A model generated the notes under the pieces. The model saw nothing but the letters and a program-made list of their open reading frames with translations, ran no database searches and was not told the DNA's origin. Shown one piece after another: positions 32,107 through 43,800 of a DNA stretch of 64,000 nucleotides (position 1 is the stretch's first letter; each line of letters begins with the position of its first letter). The stretch comes from Gordionus sp. m RMFG-2023. Taxonomy: Eukaryota > Nematomorpha > Gordioida > Chordodea > Parachordodidae. Made by a program: the position numbers and the translations under genes. Location of the stretch: assembly GCF_954871325.1 (NCBI RefSeq), contig NC_088779.1:24910869-24974868 (forward strand), given 5' to 3'.

Positions 32107-33010
32107 TAAACAAATTTATATTACTTAAGCATCCTATGTATTTTTAAAGCTATCCATTTTGTCGGGCCGCACAATATGCCCTTTTATCTCTGATGGATAT
32201 TTCGTCTAACTAACTGAAAAATATACAAAGTACATTTTTAATATTTAACTAAATTAATGTAACAATTTTTAAGGATCCTACATTTTTAAAAGCTTAACAT
32301 TTTGTCGGATCCACCATTGCTCTATTATCCCTGCTGATTATTTTGTATAACGCACAAAAAAAATATACATTGTACATTATTTTTATTATAAATAATTTTA
32401 TATATGATTTTATATCTATTCCAAAAAATCGAATATTTTTTTATAATTTAAATAAATTTATATTATTTTAAGCATCCTACGTATTTTTAAGGCTATCCAT
32501 TTTGTCGGACTGCACAATATGCCTTTTTATCTCTGATGATTATTTTGTCTAACTAACTGAAAAATATACAAAGTATTTTTTTAATATTTAATTAAATTAA
32601 TATATTTTTTAATGATCCTATTTTTTTAAAGGCTTACCATTTTATCGGATCCACCATTGCTCTATTATCCCTGCTGAATATTTTGCGTAATGCTCAAAAA
32701 AATATACATAGTACAATATTTTTATTATAAATAAGTTTATATAGGGTTTTTTTATCTATTCCAAAAAATCAATATATATTACAATATTTATTTTCATTCA
32801 ATTAAATTATATATTTATTCTTAAGGATCCTACCTTTTTTAACAATACTCTTTTTTATTCTTTCAATAAAAAATACTAAACGGAGTTTTCTATTTTTAGG
32901 ATTTTATATTTATCCAAAAAAAATACATATTGCGGTATTATTTAAATTATTCTATACCTATTCACAAGGATCCTATTTTTTTTAAGTTTGCCAATTCGTC
33001 TCTCCGAATG
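32107..33010. repeat. Decayed satellite with monomers of about 170 bp
   Basis: The sequence from about 32107 recurs at about 32456, a period near 349 bp. Within each period the two halves are themselves similar (CATCCTATGTATTTTTAAAG against GATCCTACATTTTTAAAAG, each followed by CATTTTGTCGG). Weaker copies of GGATCCTA followed by a T-rich run occur near 32825 and 32968. This is a two-monomer higher-order repeat of at least five monomers. Confidence 0.75.
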
Positions 33011-33019
33011 GTATTTTAT

Positions 33020-33660
33020 TTTAATACTACCTTATAAAATTAACTTAAGAATTATTTTTTTACTTTAGAAAACTATCCCCATCTTATTTCCTCTTTATAA
33101 TTGTTCAAATATTGATATCATTAATAATGAACAAATACAAAATAAACCTTTAATGTCATAATGGCTTGATAAGTCCCCCAAAATTTTTTTTGATGATAGC
33201 CCTCCAACTGAAATATGCATCTAATATTGACCCATCTACTGGTTTACATTATTTTAATGTTTGTTTAATTTCAACAATAGTTTATTTATATTTTTGTCTG
33301 ATTTCTTTATTTGTCTAGGCTAACCCTAATCCCTCAGATTGCTACATAACATGATGAATCTATTATTAAAGATAAGCAAAGAAAATAATGACGATTAAAC
33401 AAACGCCTTACCCGTTCTAAAGTTACTGGTAGACAAAATAATAAAGAACTAAGCTTGAAATGAACTCATCTGGAGGTTTATTTTGTTTTTTTATCTAATG
33501 TTTTATATCTATGTTTATTTTATTTTCACCCTGTTCTCCAAATGATATTTCTATCACCACTACCACAATCCCTATGCCACCTCCGCCTATTTTTTAACAA
33601 ATATAAACATTTAATTCTGTAATATCACTCACTTCACTAGGAGTTAATATAATAATTACT
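33020..33660. other. Unassigned stretch
   Basis: AT-rich with no supported gene. It may be the continuation of the Helitron-like remnant that follows, but I see no motif. Confidence 0.3.
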
Positions 33661-33679
33661 TTTTCCGATTCTCTGAGAA

Positions 33680-34190
33680 ACTTTCATGAATATTTAGAGG
33701 AATGTTCAGACTTGAATGTACAGTACGGCCAATTTCATAAACTTTATTAATGGAAAAATATGCAGTAGCTCTGTCGTGGCCTTCATAACAATACTTAAGA
33801 CCATTTTATGGTTGAGTTAACATTGTCGTTCCTATTTTGGGCCATGCTGACATTGACAGAAATATCGTTTTGCGTGTTCAAACTTGAATGTACAGTACAG
33901 CTAATTTCATCAACTTTATTCATGGAAAAATATGCAGTAGTTCTGTCGTGGCCTTTATAACAATACTTACGACCGTTTTAAGGTTGAGTTAACAGTCGTT
34001 CATGATTATATTTTAGAGAGGGATACCAATGCTGACATTGACAGAAATATTGTTTTGCGTTCTTCTTTTACCAGTATCCCAAGGCATAGGCATATCATCT
34101 TTATAAGGACGTAATGTGTTTTGTACACTTCTTTGTTAATCCGTCATTACTTTCATCTACAACCCTAAAGGATATAAAATTATACATTAA
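33680..34190 (-). pseudogene. Helitron-like Rep fragment, partly duplicated in tandem
   Basis: On the - strand two tandem copies (about 33704-33800 and 33878-33975, offset about 174-178 bp) each encode a KYCYKGHDRTTAYFS-like block, the second as KYCYEGHDRATAYFSINKV. This matches the KY.YKGHDRA block of Helitron Rep/helicase proteins. Upstream on the same strand are a KKCTKH block and WYPSLKYNHE, which fit preceding parts of that protein. Stops lie between blocks and no helicase motifs or CTRR 3' end were found. The match rests on short motifs. Confidence 0.5.
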
Positions 34191-34199
34191 TTATTTCCT

Positions 34200-35320
34200 C
34201 TCCAGACGACCGCCCAGATTTATTTTGTCGCTTTTTCCATCAAAAATTAAAATGTCAACAAGGATTTGCTCTTAATTTTATCAAATACATAATAATTAAT
34301 CCTCATTATTTTTTAAAAAAAATATCCTAAATTTATATGTCAATAAAAAAAAATATATAAATAATTTGCATATAAGTTTCATTAGTGCTTAATGGCATTT
34401 TTGTAATTTAAATAGATAGAATTTTTTTTTACTTAACATAAATTATATATCCCTTATCAAATTCTTTGACAAATAATTTCGGAAATGCAAGACATACATT
34501 AAATTTATCTGAAAAACAACAATAACCCTATATAATAAACAACAATTTATTTTTTTAGATATAATTTTAATTGATCATATTACAAAAAAGTATAAGATTC
34601 GGTTATTTTTATTTTATTTGTCATGATTCTCTAATAAGTGGTTTGCCCAGAGCTTCCCACTTTCTCTTAAACGGAATATGTATTTTTTTGCATATTAGAC
34701 TAATTGGTAAATCAGATATTTCCCCTTCATGTGATGATAAATCAATTAAAAATCTATATCCGAGGTGGGAAAAAATTTTCAAAATTATAATGGGTATGAT
34801 TGAGCTTGGAACCTCAAAATTAATATTAGCTTGCACCTGACTTGGGAATATCTTTTACAAATAATTAAGGGTTAGGTGGGCTTGATAAACTTTTTTAAAA
34901 TTATAAGATCTTGGATTCTTCCTAATACTGTGAGCTTGAACCTGGCATGACATCTATCTTAAAAAAATGAATAAAAATCTCATTTCTTTTGACGGGCTTT
35001 CTACTGTAATAATAATTTGATTATTTTCCCTAATAACATTCATATTTAATAATATAATAATTTTAATGAACTAATCTAAATTATATTACTCCCATCATAG
35101 TATTATAAAAATATATTGTAATATACTATTTATACTTTTAATGGATCTTGTATCTTAAATATAAGTATTCGTGGTACTGTCCAACTCTGATTATAGGTAC
35201 TTAGCTACATAACGCCACACTTGCAATTCTGCCATTTTGAAAATGTAAGAAGAGCTCATGATCATATTTGTTTGTCTAATGTAACATTTATTTTTTTGTT
35301 ACTTAAGAAAATTTTTTTTG
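34200..35320. other. Unassigned stretch before the LTR relic
   Basis: Two overlapping open frames on opposite strands at about 34571-34840 (89 and 71 codons) have no recognisable motif. The stretch is a little less AT-rich than its surroundings. It may be part of an older element. Confidence 0.3.
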
Positions 35321-35321
35321 T

Positions 35322-36790
35322 ATGGTTTTATTTCATCCAAAAAAAGATATACCCACAACATCAACTGCCCGAATACTAAGGTGGGCTTTATTATTAACCA
35401 GTTATCAATATGAAATAGAAGTCAAAAGTAGTAGACAAATAGCAAATGCTGACATTCTATCTAGATTACCCCTAAAGGGAACTCCAATATCAAAAGAAGA
35501 AGCGCTAGATCAAATACAGGTGGGAGAAACACTGTTAAATGCAAGCCAAATTGAAAGAGAAACAATGCGAGATGATATACTTTCTAAAGTATACAGATAT
35601 ACACTAGATGGATGGCCAATAAACTATGAAACATGTTTAAAGGAGTATAGCCAAAGGAGAGAGGAAATTACAACTGAGAGAGGATGTTTATTATGGAGAA
35701 CGAAAATGATAATACCACAACAATACCGAAACAACGTGTTGGACATGATACATCAAGGACATATCGGAATGGTAAAAATGAAGATGAGAGCTCTACAATC
35801 CGCGTGGTGGCCTAATATAAACCAAGATATAGAAACCTGGGTTGAAAAATGTAGAGAATGCCAGGAACAACACGATATGCCTCAAAAGACAGCATCAAAA
35901 TTGGCCAAAACCACCAAAAGCATGGCACCGAGTACATATTGATTATACTGGACCATTTCAAGATCATTATTGGTTGGTAGTGATAGATGCTAGCAGTCGA
36001 TGGCCAGAAATAGTTCCCATGACTAGCACTACAACCGAAATCACGATAAAAATATTAAGAAATATTTTTGCAAGAATCGGATTTCCCAAAATAATCGTTT
36101 CTGATAACGGACCCCAAATCAGCAGCAAAGATTTCAAAAAACGGAATTCAATTAGTGAACAGAAGTCCTTACAATCCTCAGACAAACGGCATAGTCGAAC
36201 GTTTAGTTCGAACTTTTAAACAGAGTATGAATAAAAGAAACGAGAGGGATTTAGAAACCAGCCTAGCTATTTTTCTCTACAATTAGAAAAATACACCAGG
36301 AACAAAAACTGAACAAAGTCCCGCTGAAATATTACCAAATTTTAAACCTAGAGGATTGTTAGATCAAATTTTTGAAATGGGAAACAAAAAGGAGAAGTTT
36401 GAATACCACAATCAAAAATTTCAGATAAATGAAAAAGTTTGGTCGCGCCTTTACAATAATAAAGAAATTTAATGGGAAGAAGCCTTTATTAAAGGCATAC
36501 TCGGATCACAACTTTATGAACTAAGTATAGCGAGTAATACGATTATACGTCATACGGACCAATTAAGGAAACAAACCGAAAATGTATTAATTGAAGAATA
36601 CGATTAGAAGAGATTACTGAAGTAGAAGAGAAAACCGAAGAAGTAAACAAAGAGATAATAAACAAAGTGGATGTAATAAAAAATAACTATGAAATGACTT
36701 AAAAGGAGAGGGAGGAAGAAACAAGTCAAGATCGATATCAAAGGATACGATCAAAACCAGATCGACTGGGAATAAATGATGTGTATTAAA
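35322..36790 (+). mobile_element. Ty3/gypsy LTR retrotransposon fragment (broken)
   Basis: A fossil of the pol region of a Ty3/gypsy-type element. Parts in order: the end of the RNase H region with the DILSRLP signature, the HHCC zinc-binding domain of integrase, the integrase core, and a C-terminal integrase domain running to about 36790. Gag, protease, reverse transcriptase and both LTRs are missing or not recognisable. The fragment is broken, with roughly four or five interruptions plus the large 5' loss. Conserved parts are still easy to read, so the age looks moderate rather than ancient. It is not functional. Confidence 0.85.
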
Positions 36791-36990
36791 TTGGTGTTTT
36801 TTTTTTATTTTTTGTAAAATGTTTATTTTTATTATTATTATATATTTTGAGATTAATTTGAATAATAAAGGTTGATTTTGATTTTTACATTACAAAATAA
36901 AAGAATAACAAAAACTCGTTTACTATTAAAATACATAACAGTATATATTTCAATTTTGACCAAAAAATGTTTTTTAAGAGGACATGGAAC

Positions 36991-37213
36991 TAGTGTTGTT
37001 AAACTACTCGATTTGAGCCGATTTTTAAAAACGGCAAACTCATTGTATTAGCCAGAAAAATATTATCTAAGCCTCGAGATTTAGTTAATAGATGTTCAAC
37101 CCTTAGTGCCACCTGCGAGCAAAATCCTAAGACTTGCATAATATTTTTTCTAATAAAATATTGTATTCGCCGTTTTTAAAAATCGGCTCAAAATGAGCCG
37201 TTTAACAACACTA
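36991..37213. mobile_element. TAGTGTTG MITE, full length, perfect target duplication
   Basis: A 223-bp inverted repeat flanked exactly by CATGGAAC (36983-36990 and 37214-37221). This copy gives the clearest proof that the family makes 8-bp duplications, as hAT elements do. Confidence 0.92.
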
Positions 37214-37221
37214 CATGGAAC

Positions 37222-39509
37222 AAAACCTTAGAGATACATTCCGGGAGCGGAACTTGGAGGAAATTAAAAAACGCTAAATAAGGATAACTAAAAAAGAATA
37301 TTATTAAATTCAAATTTAATTTAAGTCATAAATATGATATTTATAATGGCCCATTTATAAATATTGATTTTTTAATTTTAGTTCACTCCATATAAGAATA
37401 TTATTTGGTATCATTATGGGATGATCATATAAGCATTTTTCTAAAAATTAAATTAAAAATAAGCGGCACTTATAAAATTAATATTATATAGCAAAAGTTT
37501 AATTTAAATGGAATATTTTGTCACCAAGTAAGTGCTGTGATGCTAACATGTGTTTTTGGACACCAAATTTACATTAACACTACAAAAGTAAATGATAATT
37601 TTTTAGAATAATTTACAATACTTTAATTAATACTTAGATTTTAGATGAAATAATTGATCTATATTAAGCGTGAGGATAAATTTAGATAATGTATGAATGA
37701 AATACAAATAAATCTTTTTTTAACGGTCAGTACCGTGAAGGGAACTGGGAACGGAACAAAAACCCAAAATATTATTATTTTCATTCCTCAATTATAATAC
37801 ATTTATTGTGTTTTAGCAGTTGTCATAAAAATCATTATAAAATATTTAACTAACTACTATTAAATTTTACTGCAATAATACATTCCTATAAATATATTAA
37901 TGTTAAGATTTTGCTAAGGAAACATACTTTAAATTTAATATCTTATTTTTATGACTAAGTAGTCTTTTGATTTAATAATTATAGATGCTTTTTAAGAATG
38001 GTAGCGATATTTTAGCCAAAAAAATATTATTCTTGAGATTTCACATATAGATGCCAATGTCTGAAAAACTTGGCCACATTTTTTTCATCAAATTGCGAGA
38101 CTAAAATTATTTATTGCTAAAATCTTGATTTAGCTATTAAATAATAACTAACTTGAGGTTTAGACAACAGTAGCCACTTCTATCTTATTGTAATAATGAT
38201 AGAATATTAAACTATAATTTTTATATAAAATATTTATATTTAAATTAACTCTAAAAATATCCAAGTAAAAGGGAATAGTATAGGTAATATATATATATAG
38301 TTAAAGATCTATTTGAAATACTATATTTAATTATTTCATTTTAATTGATACTATTTAAATATGTCTCGGTGAATTAAATTATTTCATATGTTTTTTTCAA
38401 ATTTTTATTCTGAAAGTCGTAAACATTACAAGTAGAGAATATCTTTATTAAACGATAAATTTAATCGTTTTAAATTGGCAATTGAAATTTTGGATTTAAA
38501 AAATTTTATCTCTTAAATTAATAAAAATTACCTGATATATATATAGATTTATAACATTAAAATTAATAAATAGTTGTGTCATTATGTTGTTACTATTGTC
38601 AAATTTCTTATAACAATTGAATAATTAAATTAATCTTTATATTCAATCACTTAAAAACTTTTATTATATTTAATGGCAATTAGGTGCAACATTAACTTCT
38701 TTCAAAAATATAAGTTAAGCCTTTTTATTTTCAAATTTTTTATGACTTCATGATGAAACTTGTAAATTAGGATTTAGAAATATATTTTAGTCATCTTACT
38801 TTTACAAAGCAATTATTTACATTTAGATAATGTTTTATAAACTCTCCTATATAATCATATCTACTAATCTTTATATTAAATGCCATTTCTGAAATATTTA
38901 TTTAAGTTGTCTTTTAGGAAGTATTTACATAGCAATCATTTTTAGAAAAGCTTTCTGCAGCATTATTATTGAAAATCCTTATATATGGACAGAAGGCCAA
39001 AGAAATATTGTTAACTTTTAATTTACCTTACTACATAGATTGGAGAATTTAATGGGACCCCCTCTCCACTGAAATAAATTTTTATTTATAAAGTAAATTA
39101 AATATGTTATCCAAAGGGGATTTACATGTGTAGGGGGCTAATAGGTGGTCTTTTCTATCATTAATTTTACTGGTGGTTTTTAGGTCCACTTAATTTAGGC
39201 CTTTACCTATGTTATATTTTTATAAATATAGTTTGGATTATAGCTGTTATTTAAAAAAGTCATTAATTTTTACTAATTTATCTTTCAAAATCATGTTAAT
39301 ACTGATTAGTGGCTTGAAATAAGCTGTTTAACAACACTAATGCTGATATATTGTATATTTCTTAAGGAAAGGGTGACGTGGAGTGTGTTGGGGGAGAATA
39401 TATATTAGTTAAGAATGATATTTATAAGAACAGGGAAATTTTATTTGCCTGAGTTATCTGAACCTCGAATCAACATTAAAAAACATTTAGAGAGAACAAA
39501 ATATATGTA
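37222..39509. other. AT-rich intergenic stretch with decayed MITE pieces
   Basis: A strongly decayed copy of the TAGTGTTG MITE can be followed at about 37985-38165 (TAGCCAAAAAAATATT, later GCTAAAATCTTGATTTAGC). A lone right end (AGCTGTTTAACAACACTA) lies near 39322-39339. No gene is seen. Confidence 0.4.
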
Positions 39510-39517
39510 TTACACAG

Positions 39518-39737
39518 TAGTGTTGTTAAATGACTCATTTTGAGCCGATTTTAAAAAACGGCAAACTCAATATTTTATTAGAAAAATTATTATGCAAACT
39601 AAAATTTTGCTCATAGGTGGCACATAGGTTTGAACATCTATTAACGAAATCTCGAGGCTTAGACAATATTTTTATGGCTAAAATATTGAGTTAGCCATTT
39701 TAAAAATCGGCTGAAATCGAGACGTTTAACAACATTA
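39518..39737. mobile_element. TAGTGTTG MITE
   Basis: A 220-bp inverted repeat. Flanks TTACACAG (39510-39517) and TTACACAC (39738-39745) match at 7 of 8 positions. The internal loop is inverted relative to the copies at 30157 and 36991 (GAACATCTATTAACG rather than its complement), so the palindrome can be read from either side. Confidence 0.8.
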
Positions 39738-40324
39738 TTACACACACAGCTCGTATTAATTTTTTTCCTTTATAAAATTAATCATTCAAAATTTATAAAT
39801 AATGGGTATTGGGTATTTAACGCCTATTTTTTTTTAGAAAATTTGGACCCTCCTTTCAAAATTAATAAATAAATTAGAATAAAATATAAGAAGAATTATT
39901 CAAAATTGAACTTTTATATTTTTGTTATTTTCTCAAACTTGATTTCAAAAAAGTTTAAACAAATTAATTCTATAAGTAATATGTTATAATGATTAATTTT
40001 TTTTATTTAAAATGATAAAGTTGTGACTTTACAGTTGTAGAGTCCTGTTCTTACAGGACTGACAGGCTGACTGGGACAGGCCATCTTTAATAAAATATAG
40101 ACCCAGCCATGGCCTGAAAAAATATATTTCCATATTCTTCGTTTTTTTTGCCTGATTGAACATAACAATTAAAAAATGAATTCTAGAAAAAAAATAAAAA
40201 AACTTTTTTTTTATATAAAAATTTGGAGGTTGAAAATATTTACCATTCATTTCCGTATCATATTTTGTAATATATAAAATTATATAGATAAGCAACGTTT
40301 AAATTATCAGTCGAGTTATAATAG

Positions 40325-40542
40325 TAGTGTTGTAAAACGGCTCGTTTTGAGCCGATTTTTAAAAACGGCTAACTCAATATTTTATCTAGAAAAGTATTGC
40401 ATTATTGCATAAGCCTCGAGATTTTGCTAATTGATGGCTGGATCTTTGTGCCATCTATGAGAAAAATCTTCAGGCTTCTGGATAAAATAATGGGTTAGCC
40501 TTTTTTAAAAATGGGCTCAAATCGAGCCGTTTAACAAAACTA
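40325..40542. mobile_element. TAGTGTTG MITE, close upstream of the ZIP gene
   Basis: TAGTGTTGTAAAACGGCTCG at the left, inverse GAGCCGTTTAACAAAACTA at the right. No clear target duplication. It ends 292 bp before the ZIP start codon and so may lie in its promoter region. Confidence 0.75.
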
Positions 40543-40833
40543 CTGAATGGATACTTAAATTTATGCATAAAATAAAGAATAAAATAATTTTGAGATATAA
40601 CTTCTAATTCAATTTATAAAATGAGTCAGGTCAAGAGCTAAATCTAGACTTGAAAAAAATTAGCGAGATTTGAGTGAGCTTGGGTCAAATAAAAATTTGA
40701 TTTTGAGTCCTTTAAATTGTAAATTCACTCATTTCATTTACTGTATAATTTATTTTATTATTTTTTTTTATTTCATAGTGATAAATTAAGAAGAACTAAA
40801 TTTGAAACCATCACATTCCAACATATTTAAACT

Positions 40834-43800
40834 ATGCAATCTCATTGGATCCGTTTTGGAAGCATTAACACTTTACAACGTTTCTTTATGATATCTCAAA
40901 TCTTGTTATGGTTTTTTCCGGATCCCTCTTCATTCGTTAAATCTCCCCATAACTCATGGCTTTTGCAAGAGGACGAGAATCATATCCTGAATTTCACGAA
41001 GTTTTGCCTTGACCAAATATTTACCAAGTACGGTGGTTGCTCTCGTGATACCCAAAGTGCTGTCAGGTCTACAACCACGTTGACACCTGCCTCTCTCATT
41101 GAATTGTCTAATAGAAGGGCTATGCCCGAACCCGAGCAAAACAATAACGAAAATGCCGTTATTAATATAACCCAATTTACGCTGCTGTTATCTAAAATAG
41201 GTCTCGACACTAGCCCCAAATCAACCAATCCCAGAGAATCGATTAAAAAGACGAAAACTGACGAAATGGTTAATGATATTAATATAACTACCGTTTCAAA
41301 CAATGTAAACATCGTAGACGCTACGAATGTTAATAATAGAGTCATGAGGCAAGTCAAAATGGAGACGTCTGAATTGAACGGAGATGAATTTGGAAAAGTT
41401 TAAATGCATTCATTTATAAGCAAAAAAAAAAATTTGAAAAGTTTTTTTTAGAAAATTAAAGAAAGAAAGGAAAGTTGGATATAAATTATTTTCGATAAAA
41501 TTTAAGTGTATCTTAAAAAAAAATGGTCTGCCTAATTTTGAAATACCAACCCGCATTTTAAGACTATATTTAAACATACGTCAGCAGTTGAATTATCTTT
41601 CGAAATTAATAATGTATTAAAATGCGACTGTCATAAATATTTTTTGATAGGCAGTTATACTTTTTTAAAAATCGGCTCAGAAGGAGCGATTTTGCTCACT
41701 ACATACATCTTACTCATCTCATAAACTTTTTAGTATAACCTCTATAATGTAACTATAACATAAGTTATTTAAATATAATAATGATCAGTTTTAGTTTATA
41801 TCCAGAAATCTAATAGTATCCACTTAACATTAATCTATTTACATGATAAGTAACAAACAAATATATTATGAAATATGAAATAAATTTTTTCAAATTAATA
41901 CGCCATTTTATCGGATCGGATCGGAAAATTTTATAATATTGGCCAATAACCGATATTTTAATTAAGATAATAATAATAATATCAAATCATGCTTATCATC
42001 TATTATAATTAATTAAACAGTAGCGTCACTAGGCGAGGGATGGGGCAGGGACTCGAGCCCCGTGAAAACATCATTGTTGAAATTTTAAAATTAGCCAATA
42101 ATAACCAGAGTTTATAATGCTCCTCAAAATAAAAAATCTTCAAAGGATTTTGATCTCTGAAGATTTTTTCTTTTAAATGAAGAGGAAAATGCTTAAATTT
42201 TGGTTTTTTTGATAATTTATACTAAAGGCCGAAATATCAAAAAATACGAATCACTATGAGTGTTGTGATTTTAATATATTTATCAGTGATGTAAAATCGC
42301 TCATTTGAGTCTATTTTTAAAAACGACTAATTCAATATTTTAGCCATAAATTTAAGTTTCACGATTTCGCTAATAGATGTCCAAACCTTTGCCATCTATG
42401 AGCAAAATTTTTATGCGTGCGTATTATTTTTCTGGATAAAATACTGAGTTATATATTTTTAAAAACCGGCTCAAATAAAGCGATTTTTTATTACTTATAT
42501 TTATGATAAAACTTAGGCGTAGCCAGTGGGAAAGGAGGGGAGATCTCCCCTTCGGAAATTTACCTGATTATGCCAAATAAACTAAAAAAAATCCCACTTA
42601 TCTGTAACTCGATTCATTTTATGCGGTGTATCTATATCAATTGAAAAGTATCTTTAACAACTGGAATTTATTAAATAAAATCCAAATAAACAGTCAACTG
42701 TTGTAATCAATGTTTTTTTAAAGGATATATTTGTTAAATTAATGCTTTTAAAAGATGAAATATAGAACCTGTCTTTGGCCATGTATTTTATTTACTTTAT
42801 GGAAAAAAATTAATACAGTGGCAACAAAAGGATTCATTTTTGTTTTTTAATCGGAAAAGATCGCCATAATTTTGATATTTGAAATATGCCATATATATGA
42901 AGATATATCGCTATTAATTTTGATTTTTATATTTGAAGAATATCGCCATTATTCTATATTGGAAGAATATTGTTGGAGCACTTTACTAAGAAATAAATGA
43001 CAAATTAATTTAATCAAAGTTAGATATTTGTAATGAAAAATATTAAGGCTATTATTTAATTAATATTCTATATTTGATTAACATTTTCTTTTTAGTAACT
43101 ACTATAAATAATTAAATTATATAATACAGACAAACAATCTTTATTTAATTCTAATTTATTCATAGAATTAATTAGCTGAATAAAAAAAATTAAGTGCCGC
43201 AACATGGGCCAAAAATTAATATTCTTAAATCTAGTTTTTTATTTATATATATCGTGAAAATTAATCAATTAAAATCCACTCCTTAACTCAAAAATCTTAA
43301 AAATATCAAGTGGAGCACTCGCATTCTAGACCGACGATATAATTTAAAAAAACTATTAAATATTAAACAATTTTTGTTCTCTCAAATGCTAAAATTAACA
43401 TTAAAATCAAAATTGTTGGAGTATATTTTAATAATTTAATAAATTCGGATTCCTCTATAAAATGGATTTTTAATTAAAAAATCGTGATTTAAATTAAATA
43501 GATTTGTATTTCCATATCGTGCCGCCACTTATAGATTTTTTTTATACGAAAATGGTAGGAATATAGTCTAGCCTTTTGGCCTTGTTAAAGGCTGTTTATA
43601 AAAGTATCGCAGTACCTTAATGCGATTTTTTTTTAAAAAAAAATAGCGTTTAATCTTTAAAGCTACAAAAAAAGGTAGCGCGCAACTTTAAAAAAACCGT
43701 AACTTGGTTCTTAAATCCGCAAGGACATGTTGGATAAGAAAATTGGTGTTGAGCTCAAAGCCGAACCATATGGAAGGGTAGGACGCGATTTTTAAAAAAA

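Noticed and set aside
34571-34840. Overlapping frames on both strands
   Set aside because: Neither translation has a recognisable motif, start context or splice signals; noted only as an unassigned stretch.
35300-36800. Intact Ty3/gypsy element with LTRs
   Set aside because: No direct repeats were found around the pol fragment, and most of the element is missing.
40954-41357. Two - strand frames of 73 and 125 codons
   Set aside because: Antisense shadows of ZIP exon 1.
42995-43345. Hammerhead or other self-cleaving ribozyme at the hairpin repeat
   Set aside because: The conserved core motifs CTGATGA and GAAA in the required order are not present.
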